64,000 nucleotides of DNA from an uncultured Spirochaetales bacterium. Lineage in GTDB: Bacteria; Spirochaetota; Spirochaetia; JAFGXN01. Shown here in pieces: positions 9,739 to 17,543 of the stretch. Where the stretch lies: NCBI GenBank assembly GCA_949289575.1, contig CASEOG010000004.1:70053-134052 (forward strand), given 5' to 3'. How positions within the stretch are numbered: position 1 is the first letter of the stretch; every line of letters begins with the position of its first letter. A model generated the notes under the pieces. It searched no databases and had not been told where the DNA came from. It was given only the letters and a program-made list of their open reading frames with translations. The position numbers and the translations under genes were made by a program.

Positions 9739-10682
9739 ATATCGTTAACGATAAAAGCATCGATATCCATCTGCTTTAAAACGGAAAGTGTATTTTTATA
9801 ATCATTTTCAATCGGCAGAACGTAAATTCTGTAGAATTCTTTTCCGTCTCTTTCCGTTTTTTTGATCTTTCCGGAGAATCCCTGCATTTCGAGATCTTTC
9901 AGAACCGCATCCGCATTTTCCCTCTTTAAGTAAGAACCGGCCACAATCAGTTTTTGTGTTTGAGCCGGAACCGGAACCGGATCTGTTTTTTCGGTATCCG
10001 GGAGGCTGTTTCCGGATCCGATCTGCTCCGAAAGAATCATGGCCGGAGATAAAAGTCTGAAATCAAAATCGGCTGTATCTATCGGATATCCGGCCGTTTT
10101 TAAAAATGCCGTAATATTCCGAAATTCCTTCGAATGAATTTCGGAAAAAAAGTTTATCCAGGGAAGAAAATAATTCAGGTCAAAACGGTTGTCCCGAACC
10201 CCGATATCGAGAATTTTGCGAACCCCGGCGGCACAGGCGTTCCCGTCGCCTTTTAAAAAAGCCAGATAAGCGGAATAAAAATAGGCGGAAATCAGGAGAT
10301 TCTCATCGTTGCAGCGAATCAGACAAATATCGATTTGATTTTGTGCCCGATCCCATTGGTTTAATTCAATCAGTAAAGCCGCGGAATAAAGCAGCATTTT
10401 AAAATCGGGATGGTCCGGTTGGGCCGCAAATGCCTGTTCATAAAAAAACTGTGCTCTGTCATAATTTCCCGTCAAATTCAGTAAATGGGCGGCCCGCACA
10501 TAAGCTTCGTATTTTTTTACCGGTTCGGACGTCGATTCCGCGTATTCGGTAATAACGGAAAGCGCCTTTTCGGGATTTTCTTCTTTATTGAAGCGATCAA
10601 GAACAGAGTCTCCTCCTGTTTCACAGATTCCGGACAGAGAAAGAATGAGAAAAAAAGAAGATAAAATTCGGTTACGAATCAT
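9732..10682 (-). CDS. Exported TPR protein with C-terminal SPOR domain
   Basis: 316 residues from the ATG at 10682, which starts a signal peptide (RNRILSSFFLILSLSG). A longer frame reaches 10727 but lies inside the upstream gene. TPR-like helices occupy about residues 25-200. A SPOR domain fills the last ~75 residues, beginning KLIVAGSYLKRENAD; SPOR domains bind glycan strands stripped of stem peptides at division sites. The start overlaps the end of the LapA-like gene by 11 bases and lacks a clear Shine-Dalgarno site, suggesting translational coupling. A role in the cell envelope or division is an inference. Confidence 0.7.
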   Translation of the reverse strand: MIRNRILSSFFLILSLSGICETGGDSVLDRFNKEENPEKALSVITEYAESTSEPVKKYEAYVRAAHLLNLTGNYDRAQFFYEQAFAAQPDHPDFKMLLYSAALLIELNQWDRAQNQIDICLIRCNDENLLISAYFYSAYLAFLKGDGNACAAGVRKILDIGVRDNRFDLNYFLPWINFFSEIHSKEFRNITAFLKTAGYPIDTADFDFRLLSPAMILSEQIGSGNSLPDTEKTDPVPVPAQTQKLIVAGSYLKRENADAVLKDLEMQGFSGKIKKTERDGKEFYRIYVLPIENDYKNTLSVLKQMDIDAFIVNDIY

Positions 10683-11007
10683 AACGGGGTAAACCGTTGA
10701 CTTTCGGAGCGGCGGCCGATTTCTCAAGCAATGCTTTTTCCTGTTTTAATTTTCTTTTTTCCGCTCGGTTTTTTTTATGTTCCCGAAAAAAACGGCCGGT
10801 CATCCCCAACAGAAAAAGCAGTGTGGAAAAAAGGAAACCGGCGATAAACGCAGACAAAACAAGCAGAAGGACAGGCACCGATTCGTAAGTATGAAAGACA
10901 ATCGAGACAGGCGATTGAAAATCCAAATTAAATCCGATAAAAAAAGCACCGTAAACGGATAAAAGCAAAATCAGTAAAACGAACACAACGGTTTTCCACG
11001 GTATCAT
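10672..11007 (-). CDS. LapA-domain (DUF1049-like) membrane protein
   Basis: 111 residues with two membrane helices (about 5-27 and 43-68), joined by a short loop with the family-like N-L-D-F-Q-SPVSI segment, and a charged coiled-coil tail (75-100). This is the LapA/YciS layout. The E. coli relatives LapA and LapB form an inner-membrane pair with TPR proteins that controls lipopolysaccharide synthesis. Here too it is followed by a TPR protein, though that one is exported. The ATG overlaps the miaB stop by 4 bases (ATGA). Confidence 0.7.
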   Translation of the reverse strand: MIPWKTVVFVLLILLLSVYGAFFIGFNLDFQSPVSIVFHTYESVPVLLLVLSAFIAGFLFSTLLFLLGMTGRFFREHKKNRAEKRKLKQEKALLEKSAAAPKVNGLPRYDS

Positions 11008-12299
11008 AAACAGACTCCTTTGTAGGTGGTTCCCGAAAGCGAAACCAGTTTTACATCAATAAACTGCCCTATTATATCATCTCCGCCGGAAAAAACAACC
11101 ATATTGTTTTGCTCCGTCCGACCCAAAATTTCGTCGGGATTTTTTTTGGAGCGGCCTTCCGCCAAAACGGTCACAGTGCGGTTTAAAAACCGTTCTTTTT
11201 CTTTCAGCGAGATTTGCCGTTGAAAATCAATCACTCTCTGTAAACGTTCTTTTTTGATTTCTTCGGAGAGCTGCCCCTCCATTTCGGCCGCTTTTGTTCC
11301 GATTCGGGGATTGTAAAAATAAGTGAAAGCATCATCGAAACGAACTTCGTCGATTAATGTCATCGTCTCCTGCAAATCATTCTCCGTTTCACCCGGAAAG
11401 CCGATCAGTAAATCGGTCGTCAATGTGATTTCCGGCATTGCCCGACGGATGCGACGAACCAGATTCAGATAATCGCTGCGTGTATAGCGCCGGTTCATGG
11501 CTTTCAGAATCGAATCGGAACCGTGTTGAACCGGCAGATGAAGGGATTTGCAAATTTGAGGGAATTCGGCCATACAGGCAATCACATCATCGGATAAATC
11601 TTTCGGATGGGAGCTCACGAAACGGAGCCATCGAACGTCTGTTCGGGTGCAGATTTCGCGCAAAAGCTCGCCGAACGAACGATTGTTCCATGAGTAAGAG
11701 TTGACATTTTGTCCCAGAAGTGTAATTTCCCGGACGCCTTTTCGAACCAGAGTGTTGATTTCGTCGATGATTTCTTCCGGATTACGTGAAATTTCCCGTC
11801 CCCGAACATACGGAACAATGCAGTATGTGCAGAAATTATTGCATCCGTGCATAATCGGTACAAAGGCTTTAAACTCGCCCGGAACGGAATGGTCCGAGGA
11901 AAAGGCAAAACGGTAACCGGCCGCCGGGTCCGTTTCGTGCGGATTTTCGTTCAGCTGTGTCAGCATTTCCGCCAATCGCCCTTTTCCGGTGTTTCCGATG
12001 ACAAAGTTGACAAAGGGAAATCTCTCCCGAATTTTCTCCCCGTAATGATCGGCCAGACAGCCGGTTAAAACAAGAGAGACGGGACGGGACTGTTCCGCAT
12101 ATTTTTTCAGGAAACCGAGCCGACCCCACACCCGCTCTTCGGCGCTTTGCCGGACGGAACAGCTGTTTAGAATGATTGCGGACGCCTCTTCCGGAGCGTC
12201 GGTTGCCTGCCAACCGTATTTTCCGAAATCGTTCTCCAGAGAGGCGCTTTCCGCAAAATTCATCTGACACCCGTAGGTTTCCAAATAATATTTTTTCAT
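11004..12299 (-). CDS. miaB: tRNA-2-methylthio-N6-dimethylallyladenosine synthase MiaB
   Basis: 431 residues. A radical-SAM methylthiotransferase that converts i6A37 to ms2i6A37 in tRNAs reading UNN codons. The N-terminal UPF0004 domain has its three cysteines (C10, then ILNSCSVR and LTGCLAD). The radical SAM domain has the cluster motif CNNFCTYCIVPYVRG, and a TRAM domain ends the protein. The neighbours upstream are the purH halves (9-base gap), and the LapA-like gene overlaps downstream, so it lies in the folD transcript. Confidence 0.95.
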   Translation of the reverse strand: MKKYYLETYGCQMNFAESASLENDFGKYGWQATDAPEEASAIILNSCSVRQSAEERVWGRLGFLKKYAEQSRPVSLVLTGCLADHYGEKIRERFPFVNFVIGNTGKGRLAEMLTQLNENPHETDPAAGYRFAFSSDHSVPGEFKAFVPIMHGCNNFCTYCIVPYVRGREISRNPEEIIDEINTLVRKGVREITLLGQNVNSYSWNNRSFGELLREICTRTDVRWLRFVSSHPKDLSDDVIACMAEFPQICKSLHLPVQHGSDSILKAMNRRYTRSDYLNLVRRIRRAMPEITLTTDLLIGFPGETENDLQETMTLIDEVRFDDAFTYFYNPRIGTKAAEMEGQLSEEIKKERLQRVIDFQRQISLKEKERFLNRTVTVLAEGRSKKNPDEILGRTEQNNMVVFSGGDDIIGQFIDVKLVSLSGTTYKGVCL

Positions 12300-12308
12300 C
12301 GGTAAGGA

Positions 12309-13559
12309 TTAATGTTTAAAGCTCCGTTCTCCGGTGAACATCATGGCGGCGCCGTATTCGTTACACGCTTCGATGACCTCGAAGTCGCGAATCGAACCGC
12401 CCGGCTGAACAACGGCGGAAACCCCCTGCTTCAGTCCGATATCGATTCCGTCCCGGAACGGGAAAAAGGCATCGGAAACCATGACCGAACCTTTCAAATC
12501 GGCATTTTCAGCCTTCACCTCTTCGATGATTTCCTGCCGCTTGAGTTCGTCTTCCAGCAATGCCCACGGCGTACCGAACCGTTCGAAAGCGTACCGGTCC
12601 TGCCGTTTGCGGTATGCTTTGTCGACCGCTATCTCGGCAACGCCGACGCGGTCCTGCTCGCCGGTCCCGATGGCCACCGTTGCGCCGTTTTTGACAAAAA
12701 TAACGGAGTTGGAAGTGATTCCGCTTTCGACCAGCCAGCCGAAAATCATATCATCGGTCTCGGCCGCCGTCGGCTGCCGTTTCACCGCGTAACGGGTTCC
12801 TTTGTACTCGGTTTCCGCTTTCATTAAGTCGGCTGCCGTTCGGACTTTCGGAATATAGGATGTCTGAACAATCAGTCCGCCGTCAATCAGCGATTTGTAA
12901 TCCAAAACAGGCACCGCCACGTAACGGGCCAGATTTTCGATGGCGTTGATTCTCATCACCCGTAAATTTTTGTGACGGGAAAAAATCTCCATCACTCCTT
13001 CTTCGAATTCGGGAGCGGCGACCACTTCCGTGTAAGAAGCGGCAATTGCCTCCGCCGTTTCTTTGTCCATCGGACGGTTGACGGCAACCGCACCGCCGAA
13101 CGCCGCAATGCGGTCGGCAAAATAGGCCTTGTGATAGGCTTCGGCAAGGGTAGCGCCTTTCGCCGCTCCGCACGGATTATTGTGTTTGACGATAACGGCC
13201 ATCGGGGTATCGTGAAAATATCGTAAAATGTTGAGCGCGTTATCGACATCGGTCAGGTTGGTTTTGCCGGGATGTTTCCCCGATTGCAGCAGTTCGACAT
13301 CCGAAACCAGCCACCGGCCGGGCTGAATACAGGTCACGTTACCGAGCGTCAGGTTTCCGTTGATCAGCCGGTACAGCGCTGCCTCCTGTCCCGGGTTTTC
13401 CCCGTAACGCAGCCCCTTCTCTTCTCCCGCAATATTCCAGACGGCGCGCTCGTAAAGAAGAGACTGTTTGGGCGTCGCATCGTCGTAAAATGAAATTTCC
13501 ATATTTTTCGGGAAGTGGTCGTCCTGCACGGTTCTGTACATTTTTTGAAGTTCGCCCAT
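12309..13559 (-). CDS. purH: AICAR transformylase, separate C-terminal half of PurH
   Basis: 416 residues. It transfers a formyl group from 10-formyl-tetrahydrofolate to AICAR, giving FAICAR, the penultimate step to IMP. It matches the C-terminal domain of bifunctional PurH: RYGENPGQ, the catalytic VKHNNPCGAA (Lys-His pair), FFPFRDGID, and the terminal QPGGSIRD and MMFTGERSFKH. It is in the same reading frame as the IMP cyclohydrolase gene upstream, separated only by a TAA, one codon and its own ATG. AGGAG sits at the end of the upstream frame, so it is expressed as an independent protein. Confidence 0.93.
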   Translation of the reverse strand: MGELQKMYRTVQDDHFPKNMEISFYDDATPKQSLLYERAVWNIAGEEKGLRYGENPGQEAALYRLINGNLTLGNVTCIQPGRWLVSDVELLQSGKHPGKTNLTDVDNALNILRYFHDTPMAVIVKHNNPCGAAKGATLAEAYHKAYFADRIAAFGGAVAVNRPMDKETAEAIAASYTEVVAAPEFEEGVMEIFSRHKNLRVMRINAIENLARYVAVPVLDYKSLIDGGLIVQTSYIPKVRTAADLMKAETEYKGTRYAVKRQPTAAETDDMIFGWLVESGITSNSVIFVKNGATVAIGTGEQDRVGVAEIAVDKAYRKRQDRYAFERFGTPWALLEDELKRQEIIEEVKAENADLKGSVMVSDAFFPFRDGIDIGLKQGVSAVVQPGGSIRDFEVIEACNEYGAAMMFTGERSFKH

Positions 13560-13562
13560 TGT

Positions 13563-14240
13563 TTACTCCTGTTCGGTACGGTAGACGGACAATGCGGAGT
13601 CGTCCTGTTTGTCGAGAAAAGCGGCAATCGCGGTGTCGTAAGCGGCTGTGTGCGCAAATCCTTTTTTAGCCAGTGCCAGACGGGTTGAAAGCGACAGTGC
13701 GCCGTCGGAGGTTTTCAGCTCGTCGAGAACGGCTTTGTAATCGGACGGATTGCAGACAACGGCAACCCGCAAAAAGTTTTTGGAGGAAGCCCGCAGCATG
13801 CAGGGTCCGCCGATATCGATATTGGTTCGTGCCTGTTCGATGGTGACATCGGGACGGGAAACGGTCTGTACAAACGGATAAAGATTGACAACGGTCATAT
13901 CAAATTCGACGGCATCGATTCTTTTTAAATCGGCCCGGTGCGCCTCGTTATAAGTTTCGCTTAAAAGTCCCATGTAGATTTTGAAATCAAGCGTCTTGAC
14001 CAGTCCGCCCTGCATTTCCGGCTGTCCGGTGTAATCGGAGACTGCCTTCAGCCGGGGAGAATCTTCTCCCACAATTTTCCGAATAGCGGCGTAGGTCCCT
14101 CCCGTGGAATAAAAAGTGACATCGGGACAGGTTTCGATCAGTCCCGAGACAAACTCTTCCAAACCGGTTTTATCGGATACACTGATTAAAACATTGCGGA
14201 TCGGAATCCTGTTGTCGATTTTTTCTACAATATTCAGCAT
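13563..14240 (-). CDS. purH: IMP cyclohydrolase, separate N-terminal half of PurH
   Basis: 225 residues, an MGS-like fold that closes FAICAR to IMP. It shows LISVSDKTGLEEF, FYSTGGT, the NLYPF segment, NIDIGGP and the AHTAAYD end. Where most PurH proteins have a TLHPKVHGG loop, this one reads TLDFKIYMG: the lysine is kept but the histidine and proline are not. The gene overlaps the end of folD by 7 bases and is followed 3 bases later by the transformylase. FolD supplies the one-carbon unit used by that partner, so the grouping is functional. Confidence 0.9.
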   Translation of the reverse strand: MLNIVEKIDNRIPIRNVLISVSDKTGLEEFVSGLIETCPDVTFYSTGGTYAAIRKIVGEDSPRLKAVSDYTGQPEMQGGLVKTLDFKIYMGLLSETYNEAHRADLKRIDAVEFDMTVVNLYPFVQTVSRPDVTIEQARTNIDIGGPCMLRASSKNFLRVAVVCNPSDYKAVLDELKTSDGALSLSTRLALAKKGFAHTAAYDTAIAAFLDKQDDSALSVYRTEQE

Positions 14241-15130
14241 GAAGATCTCCTTTTTGCGGCTCTTTCGGCAGAAATAACCGTATTCATCATTAACATGGTA
14301 ATTGTCATGGGACCGACTCCGCCCGGAACCGGCGTAATGTAAGAAGCTTTTTCTTTAACCGATTCGAAATCGGCATCACCGGCCAGCCGGAATCCGTTTT
14401 TTTTGGATGCGTCCGGAATTCTGTTGACACCGACATCGATGACAACGGCTCCCGGTTTAATCATGTCGGCGGTCAGTGTACCCGGACGTCCGACAGCGGC
14501 AATCACGATATCGGCCTGCCGGGTTTCGGCGGCCGTATTCTCCGTTGCCGTGTGACAAACCGTCACGGTGGCATTCCCGAAATTCTGTTTCTGCATCAGA
14601 AGATTGGCTATCGGTTTTCCGACAATATTGCTTCGACCGAGAACGACCGCCTTTTTTCCTTTTGTATCGATACCGGAACGCATCAGGAGCTGTAGAATGC
14701 CGTGCGGAGTACAGGGCAAAAAACATTCCTGTTCCAATACCATACGTCCGACATTGACCGGATGAAAACCGTCGACATCCTTTTCGGGAGCTATTGCCTC
14801 GATAACCTTTTTTTCATCGATGTGTTTCGGCAGCGGCAGTTGAACCAGAATCCCGTGAATCCGGCTGTCTCTGTTCTTTTCGTCTATAATCTTCAAAAGT
14901 TCTTCTTCGGACAGATCGGCGGAATAATGAAGAGAGTCGGAAAAAATTCCCAGTTCTTCACAGGCCTGTTTCTTTCCCGTAACATACGAGACACTGGCCG
15001 GATCATCGCCGATCAGAATCACTGTCAGACCCGGACGGCAGCCCGCTTTGACCAGAGCATCGACCCGTTCTTTCAGTTCGGCACGGATTTCGCAGGCAAT
15101 TTCTTTTCCTTTGATTAAAACGGCAGACAT
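14234..15130 (-). CDS. folD: Bifunctional methylene-THF dehydrogenase / methenyl-THF cyclohydrolase
   Basis: 298 residues. FolD interconverts 5,10-methylene-THF and 10-formyl-THF. It has the conserved SYVTGKQKACEELGI region with the catalytic lysine, GILVQLPLPKHI, the GRSNIVGKP Rossmann loop and the PGGVGPMT signature. The ATG at 15130 has AAGGAG. It heads the leftward transcript folD - purH halves - miaB - lapA-like - SPOR gene. The product feeds the AICAR transformylase encoded two genes downstream. Confidence 0.96.
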   Translation of the reverse strand: MSAVLIKGKEIACEIRAELKERVDALVKAGCRPGLTVILIGDDPASVSYVTGKKQACEELGIFSDSLHYSADLSEEELLKIIDEKNRDSRIHGILVQLPLPKHIDEKKVIEAIAPEKDVDGFHPVNVGRMVLEQECFLPCTPHGILQLLMRSGIDTKGKKAVVLGRSNIVGKPIANLLMQKQNFGNATVTVCHTATENTAAETRQADIVIAAVGRPGTLTADMIKPGAVVIDVGVNRIPDASKKNGFRLAGDADFESVKEKASYITPVPGGVGPMTITMLMMNTVISAERAAKRRSSC

Positions 15131-15171
15131 GGAAACTCCTTGGAAATATATCTATTTTTATCATAATGCGG

Positions 15172-15200
15172 TTGAAAAAACAACTCTTACATGATATTAT
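15172..15200 (+). promoter_or_regulatory. Predicted promoter for the TP0733-like barrel gene
   Basis: TTGAAA at 15172-15177 and TATTAT at 15195-15200 are 17 bases apart. Transcription would start near 15207, ahead of AAGGA at about 15219 and the TTG start at 15231. folD is transcribed the other way from the same gap. Confidence 0.5.
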
Positions 15201-15230
15201 TTATCAAAATTGTCGATTAAGGATGATTCT

Positions 15231-15977
15231 TTGAAACGGATTTTTTTCTGTTTGTTGTTTTTGTCGTTATTTTTGCCCGTATCGGCACTCGAAAATTCCG
15301 ATCCGGAAACGGAAGTCTCCGCAGAACAATCGCCGTCTGCCGACGATACCCGGTTCTCCGATACCGGGCAGGCAACACCTTCTTCCGAGCGCGAAAAAAA
15401 ATTACAGTCGGTCATTAAATCTTCGGATAATGTTATCTATCAGGGAGAAATGTTTATCAGATTTTCCCTCGGTCTGACAGTTCCTCTTTTTTCTCACTTT
15501 TTTAACGATCCTTCGATCGGAAACAAAGGTTATACGAACAACTCCAAATTATACGGAGTTCCCGTGGGCGGTTCGGCTGCCATCGACTTTATGTATTATT
15601 TGGAGAACAATTGGGGCGTCGGTGTCGAATTGGGACTTCTGCTTCTTGAAACACAGGCAAACTACCAGTCTCTGGTGACAGTCGGAGCCAGAGGACAATA
15701 TATGCTCCGCCGATGGCCGTTCGATATTCCTTTTTCTCTCGGCTTGGGAATCGCTTTCAATTCTCTTTACATCGAAGATATTGACAGTCTGCTGTATGCC
15801 GGACCGTATATAAAGCCGGATTTCGGTTTCTTTTATAATATAAACGATAAATGGTCTGTCGGATTCAATACAACGTTTCTTGTTGTTTCCGAATTCTATT
15901 TTAAAGAAGAAAAAAAGAAACAAAGTAATTTCTCGACATTTTGGGATATTACACTTTCCGCCCGATACCGTTTTTAG
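15231..15977 (+). CDS. TP0733-like outer-membrane beta-barrel protein
   Basis: 248 residues from a TTG at 15231, chosen because AAGGA lies eight bases upstream and it opens a clean signal peptide (KRIFFCLLFLSLFLPVSA). After a short Ser/Glu-rich stretch the chain is made of alternating hydrophobic strands (NNWGVGVELGLLLLE, PFSLGLGIAFN, KWSVGFNTTFLVV). It ends in an aromatic RYRF, the C-terminal signature of barrels inserted by BamA. From memory, T. pallidum TP0733, an OmpW-like barrel, also neighbours folD. The next gene, a lipoprotein, follows after 8 bases. Confidence 0.7.
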   Translation: MKRIFFCLLFLSLFLPVSALENSDPETEVSAEQSPSADDTRFSDTGQATPSSEREKKLQSVIKSSDNVIYQGEMFIRFSLGLTVPLFSHFFNDPSIGNKGYTNNSKLYGVPVGGSAAIDFMYYLENNWGVGVELGLLLLETQANYQSLVTVGARGQYMLRRWPFDIPFSLGLGIAFNSLYIEDIDSLLYAGPYIKPDFGFFYNINDKWSVGFNTTFLVVSEFYFKEEKKKQSNFSTFWDITLSARYRF

Positions 15978-15985
15978 GAGCTCTA

Positions 15986-17539
15986 ATGCCGAAAAAACCG
16001 TTTTCTGCCGTGTTATTTCTTCTGTCAGCTCTTTGTTTTTATGCCTGCAATTCCGAAGGAACGAACGGAATTTTTTATGCCATCACTCAGGAAGTCGAAA
16101 GTTCGACCTCCAATTTGGATGTTAAACTAACGGCCAAAGGCATGAGAGAATCGGATAAACATCTCTTCTTAATTGCGAACGGTCTTCATGTTGCTTTTAA
16201 AGACGGACGGAAGGTTAATGACAAGACATGGCTTCCCTTGAATCGGTTCGATGAAGTCGCCTCCGGCAGTAAAAAACATCCTTTTCTGGAAACGGAAACA
16301 GCCTCTTCGAACTGTAAGGATGCGCTGATTATCGATTTTGCGGGAACTTCTGTTCTCATTTCTTCTCAGAGTATAGACGATGATTACAATTCTTTCGAGA
16401 GTCCCAACAATCCCGAATTTAATAAAGACTTCCGAATCAATCGTATTTTCCGCCTGATTCAACCCGATTCCGAAAACACATCCGAATGGATTTGGCAGGA
16501 AATTCCGATTACCTATCCGGCGATGAAACACTCGTACGATAAAGTTTACAGGCAAATGGAAGTGGAGCGGATTTTTTATGTAGACGGAGAAGTCTATTTC
16601 CTGTTTAACGAAAAATATATCCGAAAAAAATATTATATTACGGACGAAAACGGCAATCAGACGGCCAATACGGAACAGGCCGTAAAATCTCCTTTTTTTA
16701 CATTGTACAGGGTCGATAACCTTCTGTCGGGCACGCCTTCTTTTACAGAAATCACGATGCCCTCGGATGCGGACCATGTGTCATCGATACTGAATCTGTT
16801 TACTTTTGTTCGCGAAGGGAAAAAGGAAATTTGGTTTGCTACGGGACGAAATTTATATGCTGTCACGGGAAGCCGTGCCGAACCGGTCGACATTTATGTT
16901 TCGGCCGGTATCGGAAACAGCGGTTACTATCTCAATTCAAAGATCGAAACCATCACCGCAGTTTATTGTGCCGCCCCCTCTCCTTATCTGACTGACGACG
17001 AAAAAACTCTCGTTTACAACGGTGTCCGCTATCGGATTAACAACGATGATACCGTTTTTCTGGCCGTTACGTATGTCAATAACAATTATGACCGTGTTAA
17101 CAGACTCTTCAGATATACAAAATCGGTATCGGAATCAATCGGAGCCGGGAATTCGGCTCTGGTTTTCGACTGGAACTGGACCAAATGTCTTTTGGAAGGA
17201 CAGGATAACGACAGTCTGATTGTTTACTCGATCGCCGACTACTATGCGGACTACACGGACAAGGACGGAAAGAAAAAATATATCAACAAACTGGTTGTCG
17301 GTACCAATGACGGATATCTGGAAGCCAAACCGGCAAACCGGGTTCCCCAGTTTATAACAGTCAATTATGATGATGACGAGTCGACAAGCGCATCGAATCT
17401 GGCCACTCTGATACTCGAAACGGCATCGGTCATCGGTTTCTACTGTTCCGATAAAGGAACTTCCGACGGAAAGCTGTTTGCTTTTACAGCCAGCAACGGA
17501 GTCTGGGTGAATAACCGCAAAATATGGGAAAGGGAGTAA
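15986..17539 (+). CDS. Hypothetical lipoprotein downstream of the barrel gene
   Basis: 517 residues from the ATG at 15986 with TAGGAG five bases upstream; the open frame begins earlier inside the barrel gene. The signal ends in the lipobox FYAC. The mature part is beta-rich with repeated segments (for example EIWFATGRNLYAVTG and LVVGTNDGYLEA) that could be propeller-like blades, but no family was recognised. It is probably cotranscribed with the barrel. A surface or periplasmic partner of that barrel is a guess from position. Confidence 0.65.
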   Translation: MPKKPFSAVLFLLSALCFYACNSEGTNGIFYAITQEVESSTSNLDVKLTAKGMRESDKHLFLIANGLHVAFKDGRKVNDKTWLPLNRFDEVASGSKKHPFLETETASSNCKDALIIDFAGTSVLISSQSIDDDYNSFESPNNPEFNKDFRINRIFRLIQPDSENTSEWIWQEIPITYPAMKHSYDKVYRQMEVERIFYVDGEVYFLFNEKYIRKKYYITDENGNQTANTEQAVKSPFFTLYRVDNLLSGTPSFTEITMPSDADHVSSILNLFTFVREGKKEIWFATGRNLYAVTGSRAEPVDIYVSAGIGNSGYYLNSKIETITAVYCAAPSPYLTDDEKTLVYNGVRYRINNDDTVFLAVTYVNNNYDRVNRLFRYTKSVSESIGAGNSALVFDWNWTKCLLEGQDNDSLIVYSIADYYADYTDKDGKKKYINKLVVGTNDGYLEAKPANRVPQFITVNYDDDESTSASNLATLILETASVIGFYCSDKGTSDGKLFAFTASNGVWVNNRKIWERE

Positions 17540-17543
17540 AGGT

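Noticed and set aside
13560..13565. Sequencing error creating a false stop inside purH
   Set aside because: The second half has its own correctly spaced AGGAG and ATG, and the frame is uninterrupted otherwise, so a real two-gene arrangement is more likely.
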